From Streptomyces albidus (ex Kaewkla and Franco 2022) (lineage in GTDB: Bacteria; Actinomycetota; Actinomycetes; Streptomycetales; Streptomycetaceae), in assembly GCF_013870515.1 (NCBI RefSeq), contig NZ_JACBXA010000033.1, positions 1-37,796 on the forward strand: a stretch of DNA of 37,796 nt, in the 5' to 3' direction. Positions 1 through 9,288 of this stretch are shown here, piece after piece. Below the pieces are notes generated by a model that made no database searches, had not been told where the DNA came from, and worked only from the letters and a program-made list of their open reading frames with translations. Made by a program: the position numbers and the translations under genes. The stretch's first letter is position 1; each line of letters starts with the position of its first letter.

Positions 1-1082
1 CGCGGCAGCTGCTCCCCCAGCGGCAGGTCGACGACGCGTGTGCCGCCCAGCCGCGTACGGGCGACGACCATGCCGGGATGTGCCTCGACGCACTCGCCGA
101 TCACCGCCGCCTGGGCGCCCAGCGGGTGCTCCCGCATCGCCGCCAGCACCGCTTCCGCGTGCTCGCGGGGTACGAACGCGACGAGCTTGCCCTCGTTGGC
201 GACGTACATCGGGTCCAGCCCCAGCACGGCGCAGGCGTTCGCCACCGGTGCAGGGACAGGGACGGCACGCTCCTGGAGCACCACGCCCACGGGCGCCGCC
301 ACCGCGATCTCGTTCAGGGCCGCCGCCAGACCGCCGCGTGTGGGGTCGCGCAGCACGTGCAGGTCCGGGGTGACGGCCAGCATCGTCTCGACGAGACCGC
401 CCAGCGCCGCGCAGTCGCTCTCGATGTCCACGCCGAACTCGAGTCCGTCGCGGACGCTCATCACCGCCACGCCGTGCAGGCCGATCTCCCCGCTGACGAT
501 GACGACGTCCCCCGGTTCGGCCCGCTGCGGACGGATGTCGACGCCGTCGGGGATGAGCCCGATGCCCGCGGTGTTGAGGTAGATGCCGTCGCCCCGGCCC
601 GCTTCGACCACCTTGGTGTCGCCGGTCGCCACCTCGACACCGGCGCTGCGGGCCGCGGCGCCGAGCGCCTCGGCGACCCGCGAGAGCATGGGCACCTCCA
701 TGCCCTCCTCGAGAATGAACCCGCAGGAGAGGTAGGCGGCACGCGCGCCGCTCATCGCCAGGTCGTTGACCGTGCCGTTGACGGCGAGGTCGCCGATGCT
801 GCCGCCGGGGAAGAACAGCGGCCGTACGACGTAGGAGTCGGTCGAGAAGGCCAGCCGGGCGCCGCCCAGGGTGAAGGCGGCGGAGTCGCCGAGTCCGGCC
901 AGCAGGTCTCCGCCGAAGGCGGGCGCGAAGATGTGCTGGACGAGCTCGGACGAGAGCACACCTCCGCCGCCGTGACCCATCACGACGCGCGGCTGGTCGC
1001 GCAGCGGCGCCGGACAGACCAGTCCTGTGAAGTCAGGTGCGGTGGCGGTCCCGGGACCGGCCAGGTCGGTGGTCTCAGACAA
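1..1082 (-). CDS. hypE: HypE, hydrogenase maturation protein (3' end cut by window edge)
   Basis: HypE converts the thiocarbamate delivered by HypF into the cyanide ligand of the [NiFe] active site, and passes it to the HypC-HypD complex. About 360 residues are visible. The N-terminal part has the glycine-rich HypE signature VMGHGGGG followed by AFSTDSYVV, and the AIRS/PurM-like fold continues with [10 protein letters not shown] and RDPTRGGLA. The final residues that should carry the C-terminal Cys lie just outside the window: the last visible codons read LPLGEQLPR, where HypE normally ends in a short Cys-containing tail. The start is a TTG at 1082-1080, chosen because GGAGGGA lies about 8 nt upstream and no ATG or GTG fits. 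It overlaps the end of hypD by 8 bp, so translation is probably coupled. It is the last visible gene of the leftward hyp operon. Confidence 0.93.
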   Translation of the reverse strand, partial: MSETTDLAGPGTATAPDFTGLVCPAPLRDQPRVVMGHGGGGVLSSELVQHIFAPAFGGDLLAGLGDSAAFTLGGARLAFSTDSYVVRPLFFPGGSIGDLAVNGTVNDLAMSGARAAYLSCGFILEEGMEVPMLSRVAEALGAAARSAGVEVATGDTKVVEAGRGDGIYLNTAGIGLIPDGVDIRPQRAEPGDVVIVSGEIGLHGVAVMSVRDGLEFGVDIESDCAALGGLVETMLAVTPDLHVLRDPTRGGLAAALNEIAVAAPVGVVLQERAVPVPAPVANACAVLGLDPMYVANEGKLVAFVPREHAEAVLAAMREHPLGAQAAVIGECVEAHPGMVVARTRLGGTRVVDLPLGEQLP

Positions 1083-2271
1083 CGGGACTTCCCTCCAGCG
1101 GTGCGGGAGCCGGCACTGCGGCCGCACCGGTCGTCGTACGTGTGGGAACGGCGGCGTCGGGCGTTCCCGCCTTGCGGTTCGCACCGTCGAGTCGCCGGTA
1201 GAGGTAGTACGCGGCGCAGGCACCCTCGCTGGAGACCATCGTCGCGCCGAGCGGCGTACGCGGAGTGCACAGCGTTCCGAAGGCTTCGCACTCGTGCGGT
1301 TTGAGCAGCCCCTGCAGCACCTCGCCGCTGCGGCAGTCCTCGGGCTCACGGGTGTCGATGCCGGTCACGGAGAAGCGGTGTTCGGCGTCGAAGTCCCTGT
1401 AGCGGTCGGAGAGTTTCCAGCCGCTTCCCGGGATCACCCCGATGCCCCTCCACGCCCGGTCGGTGACCTCGAAGACGTCGCCGAGCATCGCCTTGGCCGC
1501 CGGGTTCCCCTCGGACGGAACCACGCGGGCGTAGGCGTTCTCGACGGTGTACTCGCCGCGTTCGAGCTGCAGGACGGTGCGCCGTACGCCTTCGAGGACG
1601 TCCAGGGGCTCGAAGCCGGTCACCACGATCGGAACCTTGTACCGCTCGGCGAGTTCCGGGTATTCACCGGTCCCCATGACGCTGCACACGTGTCCGGCGG
1701 CGAGGAATCCCTGCACACGGCAGGACTCCGACTCCATGATCGCCTCGATGGCCGGAGGTACGCGCACATGGGAGACGAGAAGGCTGAAGTTCGCGATGCC
1801 CAGCCTGCGCGCCTGGTGCACCGTCATCGCGTTGGGCGGCGCAGTGGTCTCGAAGCCGATCCCGAAGAAGACGACCTGGCGCTGCGGATTCTCCTGCGCG
1901 ATGCGCAGAGCGTCCAACGGCGAGTAGACGACGCGCACGTCCCCGCCCTCGCTGCGCACCTGGAACAGATCGCGGCCCGTCCCCGGCACCCTCAGCATGT
2001 CGCCGTAACTGCAGAAGATCACGTCCTGCCGGGAGGCGATCTCCAGTGCCTTGTCGATGACCTCCAGCGGCGTGACGCAGACCGGGCATCCGGGGCCGTG
2101 GATCAACTCCACCTCGGCAGGCAGGAGTTGGTCGATGCCGTGCCGGATGATGGAGTGCGTCTGGCCACCGCACACCTCCATCAGCGCCCAGGGGCGGGTG
2201 ACGGTGGCGTGGATGTCCTCGAGCAGTTTCCTTGCGAGTTCCGGGTTCTGGAACTCATCCATGTACTTCAC
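1075..2271 (-). CDS. hypD: HypD, hydrogenase Fe(CN)2CO assembly protein
   Basis: HypD is the Fe-S scaffold that, with HypC, holds the iron while CN and CO ligands are attached. The 398-residue product has the family motifs [10 protein letters not shown] near the N-terminus, [19 protein letters not shown], and the C-terminal cysteine region CRSGEVLQG followed by KPHECEAFG, which carries [4Fe-4S] ligands. The start is taken as the GTG at 2271-2269 because GGAGG lies 7 nt upstream and this GTG overlaps the hypC stop as GTGA. The downstream ATG at 2262 (MDEFQNPEL) is the alternative. The same reading frame is open much further upstream, but that part overlaps hypC and does not look like protein. 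The length matches the usual 370-400 residues. The C-terminal tail after about residue 365 is a variable Ala/Pro/Thr-rich stretch. Confidence 0.95.
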   Translation of the reverse strand: MKYMDEFQNPELARKLLEDIHATVTRPWALMEVCGGQTHSIIRHGIDQLLPAEVELIHGPGCPVCVTPLEVIDKALEIASRQDVIFCSYGDMLRVPGTGRDLFQVRSEGGDVRVVYSPLDALRIAQENPQRQVVFFGIGFETTAPPNAMTVHQARRLGIANFSLLVSHVRVPPAIEAIMESESCRVQGFLAAGHVCSVMGTGEYPELAERYKVPIVVTGFEPLDVLEGVRRTVLQLERGEYTVENAYARVVPSEGNPAAKAMLGDVFEVTDRAWRGIGVIPGSGWKLSDRYRDFDAEHRFSVTGIDTREPEDCRSGEVLQGLLKPHECEAFGTLCTPRTPLGATMVSSEGACAAYYLYRRLDGANRKAGTPDAAVPTRTTTGAAAVPAPAPLEGSPVV

Positions 2272-2546
2272 TTCTTCGCCTCCCGGGCTGCCAGCTCCCA
2301 CGGGTCGCCGAATTCCTCTTCCAGCAACCCGAGTTCCTCGAACAGCGCGAGCGTCTGCCGCGCCGAGTCCTCGTCCAGACGCTGCAGTGCGAAGCCGACG
2401 TGGACGATCGTGTACTCGCCGGGCTGCAGATCGGGCAGGTACTCGCAGCACACCTCCTTCGCCACTCCGCCGAAATCGACCGTGGCCATGCGGGTTCCGT
2501 TCCGCTCCTCGATGTCCAGCACCTTGCCGGGTACCGCCAGGCACAT
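2268..2546 (-). CDS. hypC: HypC, hydrogenase maturation chaperone
   Basis: HypC is a small chaperone that partners HypD during assembly of the Fe(CN)2CO unit and carries the iron to the large-subunit precursor. The 92-residue protein begins with the invariant MCLAVPGKV, whose Cys2 binds iron once the initiator Met is removed. It continues with the beta-barrel motif [10 protein letters not shown] and [12 protein letters not shown]. The C-terminal helix is Glu-rich ([15 protein letters not shown]). The ATG at 2546 is preceded by GAGGAGAAG. The gene lies 24 bp downstream of hypF and overlaps hypD by the GTGA arrangement, so it sits inside a coupled operon. Confidence 0.96.
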   Translation of the reverse strand: MCLAVPGKVLDIEERNGTRMATVDFGGVAKEVCCEYLPDLQPGEYTIVHVGFALQRLDEDSARQTLALFEELGLLEEEFGDPWELAAREAKK

Positions 2547-2570
2547 CGTCTTCTCCTCGCTCGCGTGGTC

Positions 2571-4991
2571 TCAGGGGGTAGCCGTGACGTGACCGGGAAC
2601 CTCGGGTCCCGGCCGCTCCGTCACGTCCTTGCGTGCCGCGACCATCAACTGGCCCAGGGCGAGCCCTCCGTCGTTGGGCGGGACGAGGCGGTGACGGAGC
2701 ACGGTGAAGCCGTCCTCGCGCAGTCCGCGCGCGCAGGTGGCGGACAGCAGCGCGTTGGCGAAGACACCGCCGCTGAGCGCGACCGTCTCCAGCCCGTGCC
2801 GCTCCCGCGCCGCCGCGCAGACGCGGCGCACAAGTTCCGCCACGGCACGGTGGAACCGGGCCGCGATCAACTCGGTGGGCACGCCGCCCCGTACGTCGGT
2901 GACGACGCGCGCAAGCAGCGGGGCGGGATCACAGGCCAGGGGGCCGTCCGAGGAAGAGCCCACCGCGAACTCGTAACCGAGGGCGTCCCGTTCGTCGTGG
3001 CACTCAACGGCGGCCGCCTCGAGTTCCATGGCTGCCTGTGCCTCGTATCCCGAGTGGTGGCAGACCCCCGCGAGCGAGGAGACGGCGTCGAAGAGCCGTC
3101 CCATGCTGCTGGTCGGCACACACCCGAGGCCGCTCCTCAACTGCACGGCGAGAGTGCCCAGTTCGGCCTCCGGGCAGGCGGCGGTGCACGGCAAGTCGCT
3201 GTCCCAGGGCAGGCCCGCGGCGTGCAGCCGGGCCAGTGCGGTCCGGTACGGGCGCCGCACTGCGGTGTCCCCGCCGGGCAACGGGGCCGGGCTCAGATGC
3301 GCGAAGCGCCGGTAGGCGTCGTAGTCGGCGATGAGGAACTCGCCGCCCCATACGGTGCCGTCGTCGCCGTAGCCGGTTCCGTCGAAGGCGACGCCGAGCA
3401 CGGCGCGGCTGCCGTCCAGTCCGTGTTCGGCCATGACGGAGGCGATGTGCGCGTGATGGTGCTGGACGCGACGCAGCGGTCTGTCACGGGCGTTGCGCTG
3501 TGCCCACCGCACGGAGCGGTAGCCGGGATGCCGGTCCGCGGCGAGCAGCGCGGGACGCACGCCGGTGATCTTCTCCATCTGCCGCTCGGCACCGTCGAAC
3601 GCCGTCAGCGTCGCCAGGTCGTCCATGTCGCCGATGTGGGCGGACAGCCAGGCGTGGTGGCCCTCGCCGATGCAGAAGGTGTTCTTCAGGTCTCCGCCGA
3701 CCGCGAGCGCGGCGGTGACCGGCCGGGGCAGGTTGACGGGGAACGGCGCGTAGCCGCGCGAGCGGCGTACCGGCAGTTGCTCGCCGTCGGTGACCCGGAC
3801 GACCGAGTCGTCGCACGGCACGTGGATGGGTCTGTCGTGGGTGAGCCATGCGTCGGCGAGCGACGCGAGCCTCTCCAGCGCCTCCTGATCGTCGGTGACG
3901 ATCGGCTCGCCGCCGAGGTTGCCGCTGGTCATCACCAGCAGACGCGGCCCGTCCGGGTCGCCGGGAAGCCCGAACAGCAGGTGATGCAACGGCGTGTACG
4001 GGAGCATCACCCCCAAGTCGGCGCTTCTGGGGGCCACTTGATCCGCCACGGCAAGCTCGGTGCCGGGCTGCCCGGCACCCGTACGCCTGCGAAGAAGCAC
4101 GATGGGGCGCCGTCCGCCGGTGAGCAGATCACGCGCGACGGCATCGACGTGGACGAGGCGTCCGGCGTCCTCGATGTCACGTGCCATCAGCGCGAACGGC
4201 TTGTCGCCGCGGGCCTTGCGCTTCCGCAGCAGGTCGACGCTTCCGGCGTCGGCCGCGTCGCAGGCGAGGTGGTAGCCGCCCAGCCCCTTGATCGCGACGA
4301 TCGCACCGTCGGCGAGCAACTGCCGGGCCGCCGCGACAGGTTCGGCGTCCTCGCCGCCGTCACCCGCGCCCTGTCCCGGCACGTGGAGCCGCAGTCGCGG
4401 GCCGCAGTCGTGGCAGGCGACGGGCTGCGCATGGAAGCGGCGGTTCCCGGGATCGCCGTACTCGCTCTCGCACGGGGCGCACATCGGGAACCCGGCCATC
4501 GTCGTGTGACCGCGGTCGTACGGGAGCCCGGTGACGATGGTGAACCGCGGGCCGCAGTGCGTGCACGTGATGAAGGGATGCCGGTGGCGGCGGTCGTCCG
4601 GGTCCCTCATCTCGGCAAGGCAGTCGGCGCACGTGGCGGTGTCGGGCGCCACGAGCGTGCGGGCGGTGCCACTGCTGCTCCGGGACGCCGCGATGCTGAA
4701 CCCGCTGCTGCCCGCGAGCGCCATCGGTTCGTGCGTCACGGACTGGACGACGGCCAGCGGGGGCGCTTCGGAGCTGATGCGGCCGCAGAAGGCGGCCAGG
4801 GCTTCAGGGTCTCCCTCGATCTCGGCGACGACGCCGTCGCCGGTGTTGGCGACCTGCCCCGCGAGCCCGAGTTCCCCGGCGAGCGCGTAGACGAAGGGCC
4901 GGAAGCCCACGCCCTGGACCACACCCCGGACGGTGACCTTGCGGCGCTGCGGCGTGGCGGTGGCGGCGGTGGCGACGTGCTGCGCGTTCAC
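2571..4991 (-). CDS. hypF: HypF, carbamoyltransferase for hydrogenase cyanide ligand
   Basis: HypF makes carbamoyl-adenylate from carbamoyl phosphate and ATP and transfers the carbamoyl group to the HypE C-terminal Cys. All domains are present in the 806-residue protein. They are an N-terminal acylphosphatase domain ([17 protein letters not shown], residues about 22-38), paired zinc fingers (CADCLAEM and CTHCGPRFT, then CAPCESEY and CHDCGPRL, about 120-205), a YrdC-like domain ([17 protein letters not shown], from about 225), and a Kae1-like domain with [16 protein letters not shown] (about 507) and ALSGGVFAN near the end. The start is a GTG at 4991 that overlaps the hypB stop as GTGA. Length and domain order are those of ordinary HypF, with no break seen. 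Confidence 0.96.
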   Translation of the reverse strand: MNAQHVATAATATPQRRKVTVRGVVQGVGFRPFVYALAGELGLAGQVANTGDGVVAEIEGDPEALAAFCGRISSEAPPLAVVQSVTHEPMALAGSSGFSIAASRSSSGTARTLVAPDTATCADCLAEMRDPDDRRHRHPFITCTHCGPRFTIVTGLPYDRGHTTMAGFPMCAPCESEYGDPGNRRFHAQPVACHDCGPRLRLHVPGQGAGDGGEDAEPVAAARQLLADGAIVAIKGLGGYHLACDAADAGSVDLLRKRKARGDKPFALMARDIEDAGRLVHVDAVARDLLTGGRRPIVLLRRRTGAGQPGTELAVADQVAPRSADLGVMLPYTPLHHLLFGLPGDPDGPRLLVMTSGNLGGEPIVTDDQEALERLASLADAWLTHDRPIHVPCDDSVVRVTDGEQLPVRRSRGYAPFPVNLPRPVTAALAVGGDLKNTFCIGEGHHAWLSAHIGDMDDLATLTAFDGAERQMEKITGVRPALLAADRHPGYRSVRWAQRNARDRPLRRVQHHHAHIASVMAEHGLDGSRAVLGVAFDGTGYGDDGTVWGGEFLIADYDAYRRFAHLSPAPLPGGDTAVRRPYRTALARLHAAGLPWDSDLPCTAACPEAELGTLAVQLRSGLGCVPTSSMGRLFDAVSSLAGVCHHSGYEAQAAMELEAAAVECHDERDALGYEFAVGSSSDGPLACDPAPLLARVVTDVRGGVPTELIAARFHRAVAELVRRVCAAARERHGLETVALSGGVFANALLSATCARGLREDGFTVLRHRLVPPNDGGLALGQLMVAARKDVTERPGPEVPGHVTATP

Positions 4992-5779
4992 GAGTGGCTG
5001 TGGACGGGCACGTCGGACGGGTGGGAGTGCGCACGGTCGTGGTCGTGCGAGTGGTCCAGCGCGTGCACGTGCTCGTGCCCACCGGTGCCACCCGTACGGG
5101 CCATCACCGGCTCATGAGCCGCCTTCCCCGCCGCGACGGCCATGGCGCGCTCCAGGATCAGTCCGACGCCGCGTCCCTGCCGGGCTGAGGTGAGCACGAC
5201 CTCGACGCCCGGGTTCACCTGCCGGACGTTGGCCCGGAAGGCCTCCTCGTCGAAGCCGACGGCCTCGGCGATGTCGTCCTTCGTCACCACCACGAGCTGC
5301 GCGAGGCCGAACGCGGTCGGGTACTTCAGCGGCTTGTCCTCGCCCTCGGTGACCGACGCCAGCACCACCCTCAGCGACTCCCCGAGGTCGTAGGAGGCGG
5401 GGCAGACGAGGTTGCCGACGTTCTCCACGAACAGCAGCCGCGTGCCCTCGGGCAGCCAGCCCTCCAGGTGCCCGCGGAGCATGTCGGCCTCCAGGTGGCA
5501 CAGCCCGTCGGTGAGCACCTGCTTGACCGGCACGCCGGCACGCGCAAGCCGTTCCGCGTCGTGCTCGGTGGCGAGGTCGGCGGTCAGCGCGGCGACGGGC
5601 ACGGACCGGGCGGCGGCCAGCGTGAGTTCCGCTTCGAGCAGCTCCGTCTTCCCGCTGCCGGGGCTGGAGAGCATGTTGACCACCGTGGTTCCACGGGCGG
5701 CCAGCTCCGTCCGTAGCGTGCCGGCGCAGTGGTCGTTCTTGACGAGCACCGCCTGCTGCAGATCGACGACTCGGCACAT
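4988..5779 (-). CDS. hypB: HypB, nickel-handling GTPase with C-terminal His-rich tail
   Basis: HypB is the GTPase that, with HypA, drives nickel insertion into the hydrogenase large subunit. The 263-residue protein has the P-loop SSPGSGKT (residues 38-45), the metal-site motif DGLCHLEADM, the switch segment VENVGNLVCPASYDLGE and the G4-like VVVTKDD. The N-terminal CxxCGC nickel motif of E. coli HypB is absent (it starts MCRVVDL). Instead the C-terminal 29 residues contain ten histidines in alternating HxH arrangements (for example HSHDHDRAHSH), which looks like a nickel store. His-rich stretches are usually N-terminal in HypB, so this placement is unusual. The start ATG at 5779 follows GAGGAGAG. 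The stop overlaps the hypF start as GTGA. hypA lies 5 bp upstream. Confidence 0.95.
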   Translation of the reverse strand: MCRVVDLQQAVLVKNDHCAGTLRTELAARGTTVVNMLSSPGSGKTELLEAELTLAAARSVPVAALTADLATEHDAERLARAGVPVKQVLTDGLCHLEADMLRGHLEGWLPEGTRLLFVENVGNLVCPASYDLGESLRVVLASVTEGEDKPLKYPTAFGLAQLVVVTKDDIAEAVGFDEEAFRANVRQVNPGVEVVLTSARQGRGVGLILERAMAVAAGKAAHEPVMARTGGTGGHEHVHALDHSHDHDRAHSHPSDVPVHSHS

Positions 5780-5784
5780 GGCTC

Positions 5785-6186
5785 TCAGCTCTCCTCGGGG
5801 GCCTGTACGGATACGGGTTCGGTGCCGGTCCGGGAGCTGTCGTCGCCCCACCGCACGCCGACGATCTGCAGCTCGCGTCCGCAGAGCAGCTCGGCCGTGC
5901 CGCCCTCGCACTGCGGACAGCACAGCTGCGGGGGCATCCCGGTGGCCCATTCGGCGCCGCAGGGCGCACAGCGGGCTCGGCCCGGCAGGTGTTCGACGAG
6001 GAGCTCGGCGCCGTCGACGACGGTCCCGGCGCACGCGAGCGAGAAGCAGAACCGCAGCGAATCGGCCACCACGCCTGCGAGTTCACCGAGCTGGAGCCGT
6101 ACGGCCGAGACAGCGCCGGAGCCGTTCCTCTCGGCGGCGTCCGACACCTGCTCCACCATCGCGACGGCGATGGACATCTCGTGCAT
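5785..6186 (-). CDS. hypA: HypA, hydrogenase nickel metallochaperone
   Basis: HypA binds nickel through its N-terminal MHE motif and zinc through two CxxC-type pairs, and delivers nickel together with HypB. The 133-residue product begins MHEMSIAVAMVEQV. It has the zinc motif CAPCGAEWATG followed by CCPQCEGG, then the short conserved end GRELQIVGVRWGD and a variable tail. Two ATGs lie near the start. The one at 6192 would put the GGAGG directly against the start codon. The one at 6186 has GGAGG six nt upstream and gives the canonical MHE terminus needed for nickel binding, so 6186 is chosen. It is the first gene of the leftward hyp operon, divergent from hhyS. Confidence 0.95.
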   Translation of the reverse strand: MHEMSIAVAMVEQVSDAAERNGSGAVSAVRLQLGELAGVVADSLRFCFSLACAGTVVDGAELLVEHLPGRARCAPCGAEWATGMPPQLCCPQCEGGTAELLCGRELQIVGVRWGDDSSRTGTEPVSVQAPEES

Positions 6187-6394
6187 TCTCATCCTCCGAT
6201 TCGCGGTTCATTAGAGAGCCGCCCTCACCCGGCGGAGCCCTGACACGCCGCCCCCGAGCGGCAAGGTGGTCCGTTCGGCTCACCCGCCACGGCGCGCTGC
6301 CGTTGAGGCGTATACAGCTGTATGTCAGATTTGTCGGCAATGCTCTGACAGCTGTCCCCGCCGGTCGGCGACGGGCACGGAAGGGATCGGTCCC
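6187..6394. promoter_or_regulatory. Divergent hypA / hhyS intergenic region with nested inverted repeats
   Basis: This 208-bp gap must hold the promoters for the maturation and structural hydrogenase operons. It contains a perfect 12-bp palindrome ATACAGCTGTAT (6312-6323). Immediately adjoining is a perfect inverted repeat TGTCAGA (6323-6329) / TCTGACA (6344-6350) with a 14-bp spacer, so half-site centres are 21 bp (two helical turns) apart. Outer arms ACAGC (6314-6318) and GCTGT (6351-6355) can extend the pairing. No convincing -35/-10 pair was recognised. The AT-rich patch 6310-6345 in otherwise GC-rich DNA marks the probable control site. That it is an operator is inference. Confidence 0.5.
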
Positions 6395-7444
6395 ATGGGC
6401 GACGAGGCGACGAAAACCGCACTCGACGAGATCCATATTCTGTGGACCTCGGAAGGCATGAGCTGTGACGGCGACACGGTTTCGGTGACGGCCGCATCGC
6501 TCCCCAGCCTGGAGGACGTACTGCTGGGCGCCATTCCGGGCCTGCCCAAGGTGCATCTGCACAACAAGGTTCTGGCGTACGAGACGGGCGAGGACTTCCT
6601 GACCGCGTTCCGGCAGGGGGCACGCGGCGAACTCGGCCCCTTCATCCTCGTCGTCGAGGGCTCCATCCCGAACGAGAACATCAACGGTGACGGCTACTGG
6701 ACGTCCATGGGCAACGACCCGGACACGGGCGAACCCATCACCCTGAACACCTGGCTGGACCGCCTGACCCCGCACGCGTGGGCCGTGGTCGCCATCGGTA
6801 CCTGCGCCACCTACGGCGGCATCCACGCCATGGCCGGCAACCCGACCGGCTCAATGGGCCTGGCCGACTATCTGGGCTGGGACTACCGGTCGGTGGGCGG
6901 CATGCCGATCGTCAACGTGCCCGGCTGCCCGGTACAGCCGGACAACTTCATGGAGACCCTGCTGTGGATCCTGCACCAGGCCGCCGGGCTGGCCCCGACC
7001 ATCCCTCTCGATGAGAATCTCCGGCCCACGTGGCTGTTCGGCAAGACCGTCCACGAAGGCTGCGACCGCGGCGCGTACTACGAGCAGGGCGACTTCGCCA
7101 AGGACTACAACTCCCCCAAGTGCCTTGTGAAGGTGGGCTGTTGGGGGCCGGTCGTGAACTGCAACGTCACCAAGCGCGGATGGATGGACGGCGTCGGCGG
7201 CTGCCCGAACGTGGGCGGCATCTGCATCGGCTGCACGATGCCCGGTTTCCCCGACAAGTTCATGCCGTTCATGGACGAGCCGCCCGGCGCCACCCTCTCC
7301 TCCACCCTGATGCACCTGTACGGGCCCTTCGTCCGCAGCATGCGGTCGATCACCAACCGGTCCGCCAACCGGGAACCCAAGTGGCGGCACAACGAACCCG
7401 TTCTCACCTCCGGCTACCAGCGCCGCTGGACGGGCCGCAACTAA
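6395..7444 (+). CDS. hhyS: Group 1h [NiFe]-hydrogenase small subunit
   Basis: This electron-transfer subunit carries three Fe-S clusters that take electrons from the active site in HhyL. The 349-residue protein has no Tat signal peptide, as expected for the group 1h (formerly group 5) high-affinity enzymes. Proximal-cluster ligands are C24, D27, C137 and C178: the usual CxxC at the N-terminus reads SCDGD, so one Cys is replaced by Asp, as known in the Ralstonia eutropha actinobacterial-type hydrogenase. Distal ligands are H220, C223, C243 and C249. Medial ligands are C256, C277 and C280, with an extra C270. The start ATG at 6395 follows GGAAGGGA by 8 nt. The frame is open upstream but has no ribosome site or protein-like sequence. 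hhyL starts 33 bp downstream. Confidence 0.94.
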   Translation: MGDEATKTALDEIHILWTSEGMSCDGDTVSVTAASLPSLEDVLLGAIPGLPKVHLHNKVLAYETGEDFLTAFRQGARGELGPFILVVEGSIPNENINGDGYWTSMGNDPDTGEPITLNTWLDRLTPHAWAVVAIGTCATYGGIHAMAGNPTGSMGLADYLGWDYRSVGGMPIVNVPGCPVQPDNFMETLLWILHQAAGLAPTIPLDENLRPTWLFGKTVHEGCDRGAYYEQGDFAKDYNSPKCLVKVGCWGPVVNCNVTKRGWMDGVGGCPNVGGICIGCTMPGFPDKFMPFMDEPPGATLSSTLMHLYGPFVRSMRSITNRSANREPKWRHNEPVLTSGYQRRWTGRN

Positions 7445-7476
7445 TCCGCGAAGAGACCTGCCGAGAGGAATGACCA

Positions 7477-9276
7477 GTGGCGACCGCCCAGCAGTCCGCG
7501 ATGAAGTCCGGCCCGGGAGAACGTGAGTTGACCGAGGTGGCCTTCGATCCGATCACGCGGATCGTCGGAAACCTCGGCATCTACACCAAGATCAATTTCC
7601 CGGGGCGTGAAGTCGTCGAGTGCCGCAGCACCTCGTCCATCTTCCGCGGCTACAGCGTGTTCATGAAGGGCAAGGACCCGCGGGACTCGCACTTCATCAC
7701 CAGCCGCATCTGCGGAATCTGCGGGGACAACCACGCCACGTGCTCCGTCTACGCCCAGAACATGGCCTACGGAGTGAAGCCGCCGCCGCTCGCCGACTGG
7801 ATCATCAACCTCGGCGAGGCCGCCGAGTACATGTTCGACCACACGATCTTCCAGGACAACATGGTCTTCGTCGACTACTGCGAACGCATGGTCCGCGAGA
7901 CCAACCCGGGCGTGCTGGAACGGGCCGAGCGCACGCCCTCGCCCCGCGGCGACCAGCACGGCCACCGGACGATCGCCGACATCATGCGGTCCTTCAACCC
8001 GTTCGAGGGCGAGACCTACAAGCAGGCGCTGGTGATGAGCCGGCTCACCCGCGAGATGTGCTGCCTGATGGAGGGCCGCCACGTCCACCCCTCGACGCTC
8101 TACCCCGGGGGCGTCGGCACCGTCGCGACACCGCAGCTCTTCACCGACTACCTCGTGCGGCTGACGCGCTGCCTGGACTTCGTCAAGCGCGCGGTCGCCA
8201 TGAACGACGACGTCTTCGACTTCTTCTACGAGGCGCTGCCCGGCTACGAGGAGGTCGGCCGCCGACGCACGATGCTCGGCTGCTGGGGCAGCTTCCAGGA
8301 CCCCGACGTCGTCGACTACGACTACCGGACGATGAACACGTGGGGCAACGCCATGTTCGTCACCCCCGGCATCGTCGTCGACAACGAGCTGGTCACCACC
8401 GACCTCGTCGACATCAACCTCGGGATGCGCATCCTGCTCGGCAGCAGCTACTACGAGGACTGGACGTCCGAGGAGGTCTACGTCGAGAGGGACCCCCTCG
8501 GCAACCCGGTCGACCGGCGCCACCCCTGGAACCAGACAACGCTGCCCACCCCGCAGAAGCGCGACCTGGACGGCGGCAAGTACAGCTGGGTCATGAGTCC
8601 CCGCTGGTTCGACAAGCGAACCGGCGACCACCTGGCGCTCGACACGGGAGGCGGGCCCATCGCCCGGCTGTGGGCGACGGCGCTGGCGGGCAAGGTCAAC
8701 ACCCCCTACGTGCGCTCCACCGGGCACAGCGTGAAGATCGACCTGCCCAAGACGCCCATGACGCCCGAGACGAACCTGGAGTGGACGCCCCCGCCCTTCC
8801 CGAACACCCTGGAGCGCAACCGCGCCCGCATGTACTTCGTCGCCTACGCGGCAGGCATGGCCCTCTACTTCGTCGACCGGGCGCTGGCCGAGGTACGGGC
8901 CGGACACACCAAGGTCTTCGAGGACTTCAAGGTGCCGGAGGAGGCCATCGGCGTCGGCTTCCACGAGGCGGTCCGGGGCGTGCTCTCCCACCACATGGTC
9001 ATCCGCGACCACAAGATCGCCAACTACCACCCGTACCCGCCGACCCCGTGGAACGCCAGCCCCCGGGACCACTACGGCACCCCCGGTCCGTACGAGGACG
9101 CCGTGCAGGGCATGCCGATCTTCGAGGAGAACACCCCGGAGAACTTCAAGGGCATCGACATCATGCGCACGGTCCGCAGCTTCGACCCGTGTCTGCCCTG
9201 CGGCGTGCACATGTACCTCGGCAACGGCCGCACCGTGCGGGAGACCCACTCCCCCGCCTTCGGCGCGCTGGCGTAA
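7477..9276 (+). CDS. hhyL: Group 1h [NiFe]-hydrogenase large subunit
   Basis: This is the catalytic subunit that oxidises H2, in this group typically at atmospheric concentrations to feed the respiratory chain during dormancy. The 599-residue protein has the L1 nickel motif RICGICGDNH (C79, C82) and the L2 motif DPCLPCGVH (C572, C575, H578). Twenty-one residues follow H578; this is the peptide normally removed by a maturation endopeptidase after nickel insertion, and a protease gene is present at 12468-13277. The length is close to that of other 1h large subunits. The GTG start at 7477 follows GAGAGGAA. The gene is followed after 12 bp by the NifU-like gene, so it is part of a long rightward operon. 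Confidence 0.95.
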   Translation: MATAQQSAMKSGPGERELTEVAFDPITRIVGNLGIYTKINFPGREVVECRSTSSIFRGYSVFMKGKDPRDSHFITSRICGICGDNHATCSVYAQNMAYGVKPPPLADWIINLGEAAEYMFDHTIFQDNMVFVDYCERMVRETNPGVLERAERTPSPRGDQHGHRTIADIMRSFNPFEGETYKQALVMSRLTREMCCLMEGRHVHPSTLYPGGVGTVATPQLFTDYLVRLTRCLDFVKRAVAMNDDVFDFFYEALPGYEEVGRRRTMLGCWGSFQDPDVVDYDYRTMNTWGNAMFVTPGIVVDNELVTTDLVDINLGMRILLGSSYYEDWTSEEVYVERDPLGNPVDRRHPWNQTTLPTPQKRDLDGGKYSWVMSPRWFDKRTGDHLALDTGGGPIARLWATALAGKVNTPYVRSTGHSVKIDLPKTPMTPETNLEWTPPPFPNTLERNRARMYFVAYAAGMALYFVDRALAEVRAGHTKVFEDFKVPEEAIGVGFHEAVRGVLSHHMVIRDHKIANYHPYPPTPWNASPRDHYGTPGPYEDAVQGMPIFEENTPENFKGIDIMRTVRSFDPCLPCGVHMYLGNGRTVRETHSPAFGALA

Positions 9277-9288
9277 GGGCGGACGGGG

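Noticed and set aside
2232..5117. 961-codon open frame on the + strand opposite hypF and hypC
   Set aside because: It mirrors well-recognised hyp genes. High GC leaves antisense frames open; the translation is Arg/Gly/Ala/Val-rich with no domain.
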